A stretch of DNA of 64,000 nucleotides from Azospirillum formosense (GCF_040500525.1 NZ_CP159406.1:62001-126000), one strand, 5' to 3'; shown: positions 44,586 to 53,873, numbered from the stretch's first letter. Numbers and translations: made by a program. Notes: a model not told the origin generated them from the sequence alone.

Positions 44586-45518
44586 ATGCGCATTCTGGTC
44601 ACCGGCGGCGCCGGCTACATCGGGTCGATCCTGGTCCCCACCCTCCTGGCCGCCGGTCACGAGGTCACCGTCCTCGACGTCTTCACCGAAGGCGGCACCC
44701 AGCTTGCCGAAGCCTGCCGTTATCCGGGCTTCACCGCGGTGCGCGGCGACGCCCGCGACGAACGCCAGCTCGACGCCCTGGTGCCCAAGGCCGACTGCGT
44801 CATCCCGCTGGCCGCCCTGGTCGGCGCCCCGCTGTGCAGCCGCGACCAGATCGGCGCCACGTCGCTGAACCGCGACGCGGTCCTGGCGCTGGTCAAGCGG
44901 CTGGGCCGTGAGCAGAAGATCATCTACCCGACCACCAACTCCGGTTACGGGGTCGGCGAAAAGGACAGCTTCTGCACCGAAGACTCGCCGCTGCGCCCGA
45001 TCTCGCTCTACGGCACGACCAAGGTCGAGGCCGAGCAGGCGATCCTCGATTCCGGCAACGGCGTCACGCTGCGCCTGGCCACCGTCTTCGGCATCTCGCC
45101 GCGCATGCGCATCGACCTGCTGGTCAACGACTTCACCTATCGTGCGGTGACCGACCGCGCCGTGGTCATCTTCGAAGGCCATTTCCGCCGCAACTACATC
45201 CATGTGCGCGACGTGACGAAGGCCTTCATGCACGCGCTGGACAATTACGGCGCCATGAACGGCCAGCCCTACAACGTCGGCCTTTCCACCGCCAACCTGA
45301 CGAAGCTGGAGCTGTGCGAGCGGATCAAGCAGCAGGTCCCCGCCTTCACCTTCCTCGAATCCGCCATCGGCGAAGACCCGGACAAGCGCGACTACATCGT
45401 CTCGAACGCCAAGATCGAGGCGACGGGCTACGCCCCGGACTGGTCGCTGGACGATGGCATCCGCGAGCTGATCAAGGGCTACACCATGATCCGCAACGGC
45501 CGCTTCTCCAACGTCTGA
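44586..45518 (+). CDS. NAD-dependent epimerase/dehydratase of the heptose block
   Basis: 310 residues; ATG with AGGA 7 nt upstream. GGAGYIG at 7-13, catalytic strand YPTTNSGYG, YGTTK (Tyr/Lys pair) near residue 141, then LRLATVFGISPRMR and NYIHVRDVTKAF. It is an extended SDR acting on a nucleotide sugar. Placed 51 nt after the HddC-like gene, it may act on GDP-heptose (as 4,6-dehydratase, epimerase or reductase), as in modified-heptose pathways. Ends before a 9-bp hairpin. Confidence 0.85.
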   Translation: MRILVTGGAGYIGSILVPTLLAAGHEVTVLDVFTEGGTQLAEACRYPGFTAVRGDARDERQLDALVPKADCVIPLAALVGAPLCSRDQIGATSLNRDAVLALVKRLGREQKIIYPTTNSGYGVGEKDSFCTEDSPLRPISLYGTTKVEAEQAILDSGNGVTLRLATVFGISPRMRIDLLVNDFTYRAVTDRAVVIFEGHFRRNYIHVRDVTKAFMHALDNYGAMNGQPYNVGLSTANLTKLELCERIKQQVPAFTFLESAIGEDPDKRDYIVSNAKIEATGYAPDWSLDDGIRELIKGYTMIRNGRFSNV

Positions 45519-45530
45519 TTCCGGTGGCGC

Positions 45531-45552
45531 GGGCGGCGGCCCTCCGCCGCCC
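45531..45552 (+). terminator. Short GC hairpin after the SDR gene
   Basis: 9-bp stem (GGGCGGCGG and CCGCCGCCC), 4-nt loop, 13 nt after the stop; no T-tract, so probably weak. Confidence 0.4.
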
Positions 45553-45644
45553 GGGGCCGGCGACCCGTTGGTGAAAGACCGCTCCGATACCGGTCCCCAA
45601 GGCCTTCCGGTCCCTTGTTCCTCCACGCCGCGGAAGAATGCTCC

Positions 45645-48600
45645 ATGCACAGGCTCGTTCTGGTCGATCAGTCCTTCATCGGCTACGAAGGGCATCACTA
45701 CGAATACAACATGTCCATCGCCGAGGCGGCGGCGGACCGCGGCCTGTCGGTGACGGTGGCGGCGAACCGGCGGGTCGCGGTGGCGGCGAACCGGGACGAT
45801 GTCCGCATCCTTCCCTGGTTCCGCCACAGCTGGGGCGAAGCCAGCAACTGGGAACGCGCGGAAGGCTTCGTTGAGGAGCTGGTCCGGCTGATCGAGGAGG
45901 AGGGGCTCGGGCCGGAGGACCATGTCCTGGTCCACACCGTCTCCACCGTCGAATTCATCCAGCTTCTCCGCTTCTTCGACGGGCTTCTGGCCTGCGAGGC
46001 CCGTCCCCTGCCGACCGTCCATCTGCTGTCGCGCCGCGACCCCCAGGAATACGGGCCGGACGGCCTGCGCAGCGTCTCGGAAATCTGGGGCCGGATCGGC
46101 CGGTCGGCGGCGGTGAGCGCGAAGTGCCGCCTGCACAGCGACACCGTCGAGCTGGCGCGCATGCACCGGGATCTGACCGGGGTGGACTTCGGAGTCCTGC
46201 CGATCCCCTTCCGCTACCGGCTGGTGGAGAACCGCGGCCGGCCCCCTGGCGGTTCCTCTGGCGGCCCCGTAACCATCTTCTATCTGGGCGATGCCCGGTT
46301 GGAGAAGGGCTACCATCTTCTCCCCGATCTGGTCGGGCATCTGTGGGAGGATTGGATCAAGCCCGGGCTCGTCCGGTTCGTCGTGCAGTCCAATCTCAAC
46401 ATGCCCGGCGGCGAACCCGGAATCATCCAGGCGCGCAACAAGCTGCGCCAGTACCCCTTCGGCGTCGAGATCATCGACGAACCGATGTCGGCGGAGCGCT
46501 ATTACGACATTCTCGCCGCCGGCGACCTGCTGGTTCTGCCCTATGATCCCAAGGCCTATGCGGGGCGAAGCTCGGGGGTGCTGAACGAGGCCCTGGCCTG
46601 CGGCAAGGTGACGGTGGTGTCCAAGGGCTCCTGGCTCGCCAACCAGGTCACGGCGGAACGGGGGGGCGTCTTCGAGCATCCCGGCGGGCTCGCCGTCGCC
46701 GTGGAACAGGCGCTGCAGCGCTTCGACGCCCTGTCGGCGGCGGCACAGGCCCACGCGCCCGTCCACCGGCGCTTCCATTCGCCGGAAAACTTCCTCGATA
46801 CGCTGCTCGCCGCCGCTCCACCGGTTGCCTCCGCCTCCGGCCCGTCGGTGCTGTTCGTCATGGACGGCACGGCCATGGTCCTGCGCAACGGGGCGTCCAT
46901 GGTCGCCCACAACCAGCTGCGTCATCTGCTCCGCCACGGTTATCGGGTGCACGCGCTGTTCCTCGGCATGACGGCGGACATGGTGCCGGCGGACACGCGC
47001 CGCTGGCTGCGCGAGTTGCGGGAAGAGGTTCGCGGGTTCGATCTGGACAGCGTGTGGACAGCCACCTACAGCCCGTCGGCCGGACGCGTCCGGTTCCGTC
47101 CGGAGGAGGCCGTGGCGGCCCATCGCGGACGCTCCTTCGTGGAGGATGTCCGCTACCGGAGCGCCTTCTCCGTTCCCGCCGGCTTCCACGAACTGGTCCA
47201 CCGCGAGCGGATCGACGCGGTCGTCCTGAACTATGTGCAGAACCTGCCGCTGGTCCGGAGCCTTCTGCCCGAAGGCGTGCCGATCCTGTGCGAAAGCCAC
47301 GACATACAGTCCTTCCAGTACGCCATCTACAACGACCGCGAGGTGGATGACCGCGATTTGCAGATGGAAGTCGCCCTGCTGGAGGACTGCCGGCACGTCA
47401 TCGCCATCAATCCCATCGAGGCCGATTGGCTGTCCCAGCGGCTGAAGGCGCCCGCCATCACCTACATTCCGCAGCCGCCGGCCCACCCCGCGGTCGACCT
47501 GTCGGACATGGCCGGGGCGGTCGATCTGGCGGAGGTGGCCGTTTCCTGCGGCCTGCAGCGGGACGGAAGGGATTTGGGGTGGCTGGAGCGGCTGCGCGGC
47601 GCGGGCTCCCTCGACCTGCTCTACGTCAGCTCCGCCCACCGCCCGAACCTCGACGCCCTGCGCTGGTTTCTGGACACCATCCACCGCGATATGCTGGCCC
47701 CGCACGGCGTCACCCTGGCCCTGGCCGGCAGCGTCTGCGACGCCTTCCCCAATCTGGATATTCCAGGGGTCTTCCCGATCGGTCGGGTCGAGACCCTGGC
47801 GCCGCTCTATGCCGCGGCGCGCGTGGTCCTGTTGCCGATGCGATCCGGCGCCGGCAGCCCGATCAAGACTCTGGAGTCGCTCTCCCACGGCAAGCCGGTG
47901 GTGGCCACCAGCGCCGCCATGCGCGGGTTGCGCTTCAACCGCGCGGAATTTCCCCTCTTCGACGACACGGCGGGCTATGCCGCCCGCATCCTCGAACTTC
48001 TGCGGTCTCCCGAAGCCCGCCGCACCGCCGGCGAGGCCGCGTGGCGCATCAGCCGGGACAATGGAAACGACGGTCTCTACGAAAGCCGCCTTGCCGCGGT
48101 GATGCGTTCGGCGCTCGGCGACCGCACGCCGGGGCTTCTGCCCGTCGAGCCGCCCTCCGCTCCACGGGCGCCGGTCGAATGGACGGCCGGCCTGCGCGCC
48201 CTGAACCGGCTGCTGCGCGCCTGGTGCGCCGGGGAGCCCGCCACGCCCGAGGATTGGACGTTGGGCAGAGACCTCTTCCGAGCCGATCCGGGCACCGGCT
48301 CGGCGGTCGTCCGGCGTTTCCTGGAGGAACGGAACGCACCGGTCCTGGCGGCGCACACCGACCTTGGGGCACGGCTGCAGCGCGTGCTCGGCAATGGGAT
48401 CGCCGAAGCCGAGGCCGCAGCGGTTCTGGGCCTTTCCGACTCCGCCATCGGCTCGTGCGTGATCACGGGGGCGTTCGAGAACACCGGGGGCGCCCTCAGG
48501 CTCGATTCCGGCGCCTCGGTGACCGTGCCCATCCGCAGCGTCTGCGGCCCGCATGTGCGTGTGGTTCCGGTCTTCGCGGATGCCGAGACCCCGGCCGGCG

Positions 48601-49268
48601 CCGTCGCGATGGAGGCGGTTCTGCGGGACGCCGCCGGCGCCGTGACCGACCGTGCCGTGACGGACGGCGCAAAGGACGGCGGCGTTGCCCTGGCGGCCTC
48701 CGGCGGCGGTCCCGCCACCCGCGTCTGGACCATCGCCGGGCGGGTGGCCGGCGACCGGCCCGTGACGCTGCGCGGACTGGAACTGCGGCACGTCTTCGAC
48801 GTCCGCGCGACGGGAGCCGGTCAGGCCGATTTCACCACCGGCTGGAACGCGGTGGAGGTGGTCCGGCACATCGAGCACGGGTCCTGGGGATTCATCTGGA
48901 GCGGTCCCGAACCCGAGAGCGAGGTGCGGCTGCCCTTCTTCCTCGACCATGGCACGGATATCCGCATCCGGCTGACCTCGGTGATCGACCCGGCGATCCT
49001 GGACGGCATCCGCGCCACGCTCGACGGCGTCGAGTATCCCGTGACCCTGAGCACGGACGGGTACGACCGGGTGCTGGGCCTGCGGGCGAATCCGGACGCC
49101 CGGCCGGACATGGAGGGGCGCCACAGCCTGCGCATCATCCTGCCGCGCACGATGAGCCCGCGGATGATCAACCAGAGCGTCGGCGACGACCGCATGCTCG
49201 GCATCGCCGTCACCGCCATCGAGGTGCGGACCTTTCATCCGCTGCATCCCCCGTCACCCCGGATCTGA
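45645..49268 (+). CDS. Large tandem GT4 glycosyltransferase with C-terminal unknown domain
   Basis: 1,207 residues; ATG with GGAAG 8 nt upstream. Two GT-B units in one chain: the first (about 1-370) has VDQSFIGYEGHHYEYN, VTIFYLGDARLEKGYHLL and VLPYDPKAYAGRSSGVLNEALACGKVTVVSKG; the second (about 400-815) has VLFVMDGTAMVLRNGASMVAHN, ILCESHDIQSFQY, LDLLYVSSAHRPNLDAL and VLLPMRSGAGSPIKTLESLSHGKPVVATSAAMRGL. The last about 370 residues are Ala-rich then beta-rich and are not recognised. It could add two successive sugars of the repeat unit. Lies in the plus-strand heptose block. Confidence 0.85.
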   Translation: MHRLVLVDQSFIGYEGHHYEYNMSIAEAAADRGLSVTVAANRRVAVAANRDDVRILPWFRHSWGEASNWERAEGFVEELVRLIEEEGLGPEDHVLVHTVSTVEFIQLLRFFDGLLACEARPLPTVHLLSRRDPQEYGPDGLRSVSEIWGRIGRSAAVSAKCRLHSDTVELARMHRDLTGVDFGVLPIPFRYRLVENRGRPPGGSSGGPVTIFYLGDARLEKGYHLLPDLVGHLWEDWIKPGLVRFVVQSNLNMPGGEPGIIQARNKLRQYPFGVEIIDEPMSAERYYDILAAGDLLVLPYDPKAYAGRSSGVLNEALACGKVTVVSKGSWLANQVTAERGGVFEHPGGLAVAVEQALQRFDALSAAAQAHAPVHRRFHSPENFLDTLLAAAPPVASASGPSVLFVMDGTAMVLRNGASMVAHNQLRHLLRHGYRVHALFLGMTADMVPADTRRWLRELREEVRGFDLDSVWTATYSPSAGRVRFRPEEAVAAHRGRSFVEDVRYRSAFSVPAGFHELVHRERIDAVVLNYVQNLPLVRSLLPEGVPILCESHDIQSFQYAIYNDREVDDRDLQMEVALLEDCRHVIAINPIEADWLSQRLKAPAITYIPQPPAHPAVDLSDMAGAVDLAEVAVSCGLQRDGRDLGWLERLRGAGSLDLLYVSSAHRPNLDALRWFLDTIHRDMLAPHGVTLALAGSVCDAFPNLDIPGVFPIGRVETLAPLYAAARVVLLPMRSGAGSPIKTLESLSHGKPVVATSAAMRGLRFNRAEFPLFDDTAGYAARILELLRSPEARRTAGEAAWRISRDNGNDGLYESRLAAVMRSALGDRTPGLLPVEPPSAPRAPVEWTAGLRALNRLLRAWCAGEPATPEDWTLGRDLFRADPGTGSAVVRRFLEERNAPVLAAHTDLGARLQRVLGNGIAEAEAAAVLGLSDSAIGSCVITGAFENTGGALRLDSGASVTVPIRSVCGPHVRVVPVFADAETPAGAVAMEAVLRDAAGAVTDRAVTDGAKDGGVALAASGGGPATRVWTIAGRVAGDRPVTLRGLELRHVFDVRATGAGQADFTTGWNAVEVVRHIEHGSWGFIWSGPEPESEVRLPFFLDHGTDIRIRLTSVIDPAILDGIRATLDGVEYPVTLSTDGYDRVLGLRANPDARPDMEGRHSLRIILPRTMSPRMINQSVGDDRMLGIAVTAIEVRTFHPLHPPSPRI

Positions 49269-49301
49269 CCAGCCTCCGGACCCTGGAAGGAGACGGCCAC
49301 G

Positions 49302-50180
49302 ATGAAGGCGCTGATCGCGATTCCCCATTACGCCCAAGCCGGATCGGGCGCCTACGGATCGACCGCGGCGGGCGCCGCCGGCCGCGGGGCGGTCCTGGCG
49401 GAGGTACTGACCACGCTGCACCGGAGCTTCGGGCCCAGGCAGTCGCAGCTTATGAACCGCCGGCACAACATCCGGCGGCGGGCCAACCGGTCGGCCTCGG
49501 CGCGGCTCGACCTCGTCGTCTGCACCACCGGGGACAGCCACGCGCTGAACGGCCTGAACGCCGGCACCGGCCTCTTCGAGCACCGCCCGACCGGGGCCGA
49601 GCCGCTGATGCTGGGGTTCGAATGCCACCGCGTGCTGGCCGAACGGATCGGCGACTACGACTGGTACGGCTATATGGAGGACGATCTGATCCTTCAGGAC
49701 CCGCTGTTCTTCGCGAAGCTCGCCTGGTTCCTGTCGCTTGCCGGGCCGGACGCGCTGCTTCTGCCGCACCGCTACGAGATCCGCGCGGGGTCCGCGGAGA
49801 AGCTCTACATCGACGGGCACATGTCCGCCGACTTCGCCGCCCCCTGGCAGACGGTGACCGACCGGCCCGGCTTCTCCGGCGATGCGCTCGGGCTTCCTGT
49901 GTCCTTCGAGCGGCCGAACAACCCGCACGCCGGGTGCTTTTTCCTGGACGCCGCGCAGATGCGGCATTGGGCGGCACAACCCCATTTCGGAGACCGCGAC
50001 ACGGGGTTCGCCGGCCCGCTGGAAAGCGCGGCGAGCCTGGGCATCATGAAGACCTTCCGGATCTACAAAACGGCCCCGGACTCGGCGGGATTCCTGGAAA
50101 TCCGCCACGCCGGAAACCGCTATCTGGGCAACTGGCTCGACAAGCCCGGCGTGCCTCGGCAACCCGCCTGGACCGGCTGA
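49302..50180 (+). CDS. Putative glycosyltransferase (GT-A-like, EDD motif)
   Basis: 292 residues; ATG with AAGGAG 9 nt upstream. A GT-A-like start (MKALIAIPHYA), RLDLVVCTTGDSHALNGL, and DYDWYGYMEDDLILQDPLFF near residues 120-140, where EDD would be the metal and nucleotide-sugar site. GFECHRVLAERIGDYDWYGY is typical of small uncharacterised glycosyltransferase-like proteins in polysaccharide loci. 33 nt after the double-GT4 gene, so probably the same transcript. Family assignment is tentative. Confidence 0.65.
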   Translation: MKALIAIPHYAQAGSGAYGSTAAGAAGRGAVLAEVLTTLHRSFGPRQSQLMNRRHNIRRRANRSASARLDLVVCTTGDSHALNGLNAGTGLFEHRPTGAEPLMLGFECHRVLAERIGDYDWYGYMEDDLILQDPLFFAKLAWFLSLAGPDALLLPHRYEIRAGSAEKLYIDGHMSADFAAPWQTVTDRPGFSGDALGLPVSFERPNNPHAGCFFLDAAQMRHWAAQPHFGDRDTGFAGPLESAASLGIMKTFRIYKTAPDSAGFLEIRHAGNRYLGNWLDKPGVPRQPAWTG

Positions 50181-50298
50181 GCGGCCGGGTGACGCCGGAA
50201 CCGGCTTGACGCGTGAATCCCCCCTCGAACACAGGCTTGGAGTTCCCCGCGTTTCATGAGAAACGGAGGACACCATTGGAAACGGAATCCGCTGCACC

Positions 50299-50841
50299 AT
50301 GCCTTACCGGGCCCTTCTGCTCGACCGGGACGGGGTCGTGAACGTCGATCACGGTTATGTCGGTGATCGCGAACGCTTCGTCTTCATGGACGGCGTCTTT
50401 GATCTGGCCCGCCACGCCGTGGACCGGGGCTTCCGCATCGCGGTCATCACCAACCAGGCGGGCATTGCGCGGGGCTACTACACGGAGCCGGCCTTCCTGG
50501 CGCTGTCAGGCTGGATGCGCGGGGAGTTCCAGGCGCGCGGGGTCGAACTGGCCGGGGTGTTCCACTGCCCCTACCACAAAGCCGGAACGGTGGCTCCCTA
50601 CGCGCGCGACAGTTTCTGGCGCAAGCCCAACCCGGGAATGATCCTGGAAGCGGCGCGCCGCCTTAACCTCGATCTGGCCCGGTCGGTGTTCCTGGGAGAC
50701 CAGCCGACCGACATGGAAGCGGCGCAAGCGGGCGGCGTCGGCCTGCGGGCCCTGCTGTCGCCGGGCGGCGGCGTGACGCGAACCGATGCCGGCGCGCTCA
50801 CCATCGGCCGCCATGCCGACCTGCTTGCCCATCTGACCTGA
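50299..50841 (+). CDS. gmhB: D-glycero-D-manno-heptose 1,7-bisphosphate 7-phosphatase (HAD)
   Basis: 180 residues. HAD motif I LLLDRDGVVN with Asp9/Asp11, motif II VITNQAGIARG, CPYH near residues 90-93, RKPNPGM, and motif IV VFLGDQPTDMEAA: the GmhB pattern. It removes the 7-phosphate of heptose bisphosphate. Two oddities: the second half of the GmhB zinc site (normally CxC before RKP) is absent (DSFWRKP), and a GGAGG lies 5 nt before an in-frame ATT (50275-50277), eight codons ahead of the ATG, which itself has no clear ribosome binding site. Convergent with the NUDIX gene, only 13 nt apart. Confidence 0.88.
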   Translation: MPYRALLLDRDGVVNVDHGYVGDRERFVFMDGVFDLARHAVDRGFRIAVITNQAGIARGYYTEPAFLALSGWMRGEFQARGVELAGVFHCPYHKAGTVAPYARDSFWRKPNPGMILEAARRLNLDLARSVFLGDQPTDMEAAQAGGVGLRALLSPGGGVTRTDAGALTIGRHADLLAHLT

Positions 50842-50854
50842 GGCCGTCGCACCG

Positions 50855-51451
50855 TCACGGGTCCGGAACGGCGGCGGCCTGGCCGGCGGCCGCCGCTTCT
50901 CGGATCTCGTCCTGCCAGACCATGCTGACCAGGGCGATCTGGGTCAGCAACGCGATGTCGCCGCGCGCGATGGCGCCCACCAGTTCCTGCCGCGTCATGA
51001 ACAGGATCTCGGTCTCCTCCAGGTCGTCGGAGCTGGGTTCGGCCACCCGGCGGCAGCCGGCGGCGTGGAACATGTGGGACAAAGCGCCGCCCTGGTTGGC
51101 GTTGACCGTATAGCCCCCCAACGCCGTCCAGCGATCCGAGACGAAGCCGGTTTCCTCCAGAAGTTCCCGCCGGGCCGCTTCCAGCGGATCCTCGCCCGGC
51201 GACAGATGGCCGCCGGGAAAGGTCAGATTCACCCGCCGCGGGCCGTGGCGGTATTGCCGGTAGACGATGATCCGCCCGTCCTCCGTCTCGGCGAAGATGC
51301 AGGCGAAGGACGGCATGTCGAACTGGTAATAGTCCCGGATGACCCGTCCGTCGGGCAGTTCCACCGTCTCGACATGGACCTTCAGGAACGGCTCCGCATC
51401 GAGCAGTTCGCGGCTTTCAAGAACGGTCCACGGGCGCAGGCGGCGGGTCAT
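50855..51451 (-). CDS. NUDIX hydrolase (ADP-ribose pyrophosphatase-like)
   Basis: 198 residues from the ATG at 51449-51451, preceded by GGGAG; upstream in-frame codons look non-coding. The Nudix box GGHLSPGEDPLEAARRELLEETGF at residues 80-103 is complete (REL-EE-G). Preceding YRQYRHGPRRVNLTFPGG and following GGYTVNANQGGALSHMF resemble the ADP-sugar/ADP-ribose pyrophosphatase subgroup, which splits nucleotide sugars to sugar phosphate and NMP. In this locus it may recycle or limit nucleotide sugars. Convergent with gmhB. Confidence 0.85.
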   Translation of the reverse strand: MTRRLRPWTVLESRELLDAEPFLKVHVETVELPDGRVIRDYYQFDMPSFACIFAETEDGRIIVYRQYRHGPRRVNLTFPGGHLSPGEDPLEAARRELLEETGFVSDRWTALGGYTVNANQGGALSHMFHAAGCRRVAEPSSDDLEETEILFMTRQELVGAIARGDIALLTQIALVSMVWQDEIREAAAAGQAAAVPDP

Positions 51452-51801
51452 TCCTCGGTCTCCCTGGTGGCAGCGCAGCATGGGTAGCGACCGGCACACG
51501 GCGGGGCAACAGGGCAATCGGAGAACTCGCCCGGTCCGGCCCGTCGTCGCCCGGCTCCACTCTCCAAAATCAATTCAATCTTAGAAAGAATAATTTAATG
51601 CTATATCTCCTTAAAGGAGATAAATTGAATCAGTAAGCCATCATAAATATGCGTATGTCGTTGACGAAAGCCGATTCGGCGTTATTGATAGGAGGCCGAG
51701 CCAACCGAAGATAAGGATTCTCTGTTAAATTTTATCCTTATTCTTGCAGTGCCTGCCGCCCACCACACCCGGGAAATCCGCCCACCGAAAGCCGGAAGCC
51801 C
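51452..51801. other. AT-rich control region ahead of tctBA
   Basis: About 350 bp, AT-rich from 51560 to 51750. It contains a hairpin/operator (51604-51622) nested in a larger inverted repeat whose outer arms are ATTCAAT (51573-51579) and ATTGAAT (51624-51630). No gene supported. Confidence 0.5.
51604..51622. promoter_or_regulatory. Inverted repeat TATCTCC-TTAAA-GGAGATA
   Basis: Perfect 7-bp arms with 5-nt centre, about 180 bp before the tctB start and between two longer-range complementary segments. Candidate regulator site or leader stem; direction of action unknown. Confidence 0.4.
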
Positions 51802-52371
51802 ATGCCGAGCCTGCCCCTCTCAAACCTCCCTCCCCCTTCGTCCGTCGCCTCCCGTCCCCGTGACCCGTCCACAGCACCGCAAAGCGCGCCGTCCAACACG
51901 ACCGCTCCGGCCGGATCGTTTGCAGTGCGGTCGCCGGGTCGAGCTCCTCAGGATCTGGCCGCCGGTCTGCTGATCACGACCTTCGGCCTGGTCGCGCTGT
52001 GGCTGGGGCGCGACTGGCCGACCGGGACGCTCGCCTCTGTGCAATCCGGCTTCTTCCCACGGATGATCGGGCTGCTGATGGTCGCAGCCGGCGGCACCGT
52101 CACCGGACGGGGCCTGCTGGCTCACGGGGCCGCCCTGCCGTCCTGGGGCTGGCGCCCTCTGATGGGCGTGACGATGGCGGTTCTCGCTTTCGCCGGAACG
52201 GTGGAAACGCTCGGGCTGGTGCCGGCGGTGCTCATCCTGGTGGGGCTGGGCAATCTCGCCGGCCAGCCGCTGCGCCCGGTTCCGCTGGCGCTGCTGGGCG
52301 CCGTCCTGGCGGCGGGCTGCGTCGCGCTGTTCGTCTGGGGCCTGGGCCTTCCGCTACGTGTGTGGCCATGA
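51802..52371 (+). CDS. tctB: Tripartite tricarboxylate transporter small membrane subunit (TctB)
   Basis: 189 residues. The first about 50 are a Pro/Ser-rich tail; then four hydrophobic helices (about 53-72 LAAGLLITTFGLVALWLG, 84-105, 118-140 and 160-182), with the VQSGFFPRMIG motif between helices 1 and 2 that is typical of TctB. It pairs with the large TctA subunit, whose ATG overlaps its stop (ATGA). TTT systems take up citrate or other carboxylates with a periplasmic TctC-type binding protein, which is not encoded here. Confidence 0.85.
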   Translation: MPSLPLSNLPPPSSVASRPRDPSTAPQSAPSNTTAPAGSFAVRSPGRAPQDLAAGLLITTFGLVALWLGRDWPTGTLASVQSGFFPRMIGLLMVAAGGTVTGRGLLAHGAALPSWGWRPLMGVTMAVLAFAGTVETLGLVPAVLILVGLGNLAGQPLRPVPLALLGAVLAAGCVALFVWGLGLPLRVWP

Positions 52372-53873
52372 CGGAACTTCTCGGAAACCTACTGCTCGGC
52401 CTGTCGGTCTCGCTGTCCCCGGACAATCTTCTGCTCTGTTTCGGCGGGGCGCTGATCGGCACCCTGATCGGCGTGCTGCCTGGCCTGGGGCCGACCGCGA
52501 CGGTGGCGATGCTGCTGCCGCTGACCTTCCACCTGCCGCCGGTCGGCGCGCTCATCATGCTGGCGGGCATTTTCTACGGTTCGCAGTACGGCGGATCGGC
52601 GACGGCCATCCTGGTGAATCTGCCGGGTGAGTCCTCCTCGGTCGTGACCTGTCTGGACGGCCACGCCATGGCGCGGCAGGGTCGGGCCGGGGTGGCGCTC
52701 GCCACGGCGGCGCTCGCCTCGCTGTTCGCCGGCATCGCCACCACCGTCCTGATCGCCGTGGCCGGACCGCCGCTGGCCGGGGTGGCGCTCGCCTTCGGGC
52801 CGGCGGAGTATGTGTCGCTGATGCTGCTGGGTTTGATCGGGGCGGTGACGCTGGCCCACGGGTCGGTGGTGAAGGCCATCGCGATGATTCTGCTGGGCCT
52901 TCTGCTGAGCATGGTCGGCACCGACGTCAATTCCGGCGACACCCGCTTCACCTTCGGCCTGCCGCAGCTTTACGACGGCATCGACTTCGTGCCGCTCGCC
53001 ATGGGCCTGTTCGGGCTGGCCGAAATCATCACCAGCCTGGAGCAGACCGGCGGCGCCGGGCGGACCACCGCCCCCATCGCCAGCCTGTGGCCGAAGCGCG
53101 AGGACATCCGCCAGGCTTGGCCGGCGACGGTGCGCGGCACGGTGATGGGGGCGCTTCTGGGCATCCTGCCCGGAGGCGGCGCCACGCTGGGCTCCTTCGC
53201 CGCCTATTCCCTGGAGAAGAAGCTGGCCCGCCGGCCGGAACGCTTCGGCCAGGGCGCCATCGAGGGGGTAGCGGCACCGGAGGCCGCGAACAACGCCGCC
53301 TCGCAGGCCTGCTTCATCCCGATGCTCAGCCTGGGCATCCCGCCCAACGCCATCATGGCTCTGATGATCGGCGCCATGACCATCCACGGCATCACGCCGG
53401 GGCCGCAGATCATGGCCAAGCAGCCGGAGCTGTTCTGGGGCATGATCGCCAGCATGCTGATCGGCAACGTGATCCTGGTGGTCCTGAACCTGCCGATGAT
53501 CGGGTTGTGGGTGCGGCTGTTGCGGGTGCCCTACGGCTACCTGTTCCCGGCCATCCTGGTCTTCTGCTGCATCGGCACCTACACGCTGAACAACAGCGCC
53601 TTCAACGTCTTGCTGATGGCCCTGTTCGGCGTCCTGGGCTATGCGCTGCGCAAGCTGGATTGCGAGCCGGCGCCGCTGATGCTGGGTTTCGTGCTGGGCC
53701 CCCTGCTGGAGGAGAATTTGGGACGCGCCCTGCTGCTGTCGGGGGGCGATCCCACCGTCTTCGCCACCCGCCCGATCAGCGGCAGCCTGCTCGCCGTCGC
53801 CGGCCTCCTTCTGGTTCTGATGGTGATGCCAACGGTGCGGCGGCGGCGCGACGAAGCCTTCAAGGACGAGTGA
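52368..53873 (+). CDS. tctA: Tripartite tricarboxylate transporter large permease (TctA)
   Basis: 501 residues, about 12 membrane segments. Diagnostic motifs: GVLPGLGPTATVAMLLP (about 35-51), IFYGSQYGGSATAILVNLPGE (about 63-83), GILPGGGATLGSF near 270 and PEAANNAASQACFIPMLSLGIPPN near 305. It is the main translocation subunit, sodium- or proton-coupled, in the inner membrane. Four-base overlap with tctB. 89 nt downstream is an RraA-like aldolase, hinting that the imported compound is a hydroxy-tricarboxylate or related acid. Confidence 0.92.
   Translation: MTELLGNLLLGLSVSLSPDNLLLCFGGALIGTLIGVLPGLGPTATVAMLLPLTFHLPPVGALIMLAGIFYGSQYGGSATAILVNLPGESSSVVTCLDGHAMARQGRAGVALATAALASLFAGIATTVLIAVAGPPLAGVALAFGPAEYVSLMLLGLIGAVTLAHGSVVKAIAMILLGLLLSMVGTDVNSGDTRFTFGLPQLYDGIDFVPLAMGLFGLAEIITSLEQTGGAGRTTAPIASLWPKREDIRQAWPATVRGTVMGALLGILPGGGATLGSFAAYSLEKKLARRPERFGQGAIEGVAAPEAANNAASQACFIPMLSLGIPPNAIMALMIGAMTIHGITPGPQIMAKQPELFWGMIASMLIGNVILVVLNLPMIGLWVRLLRVPYGYLFPAILVFCCIGTYTLNNSAFNVLLMALFGVLGYALRKLDCEPAPLMLGFVLGPLLEENLGRALLLSGGDPTVFATRPISGSLLAVAGLLLVLMVMPTVRRRRDEAFKDE

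Noticed and set aside
44571..49247. Minus-strand open frame of 1,558 codons across the SDR and double GT4 genes
   Set aside because: It covers two well supported genes and a spacer; typical of GC-rich antisense frames.
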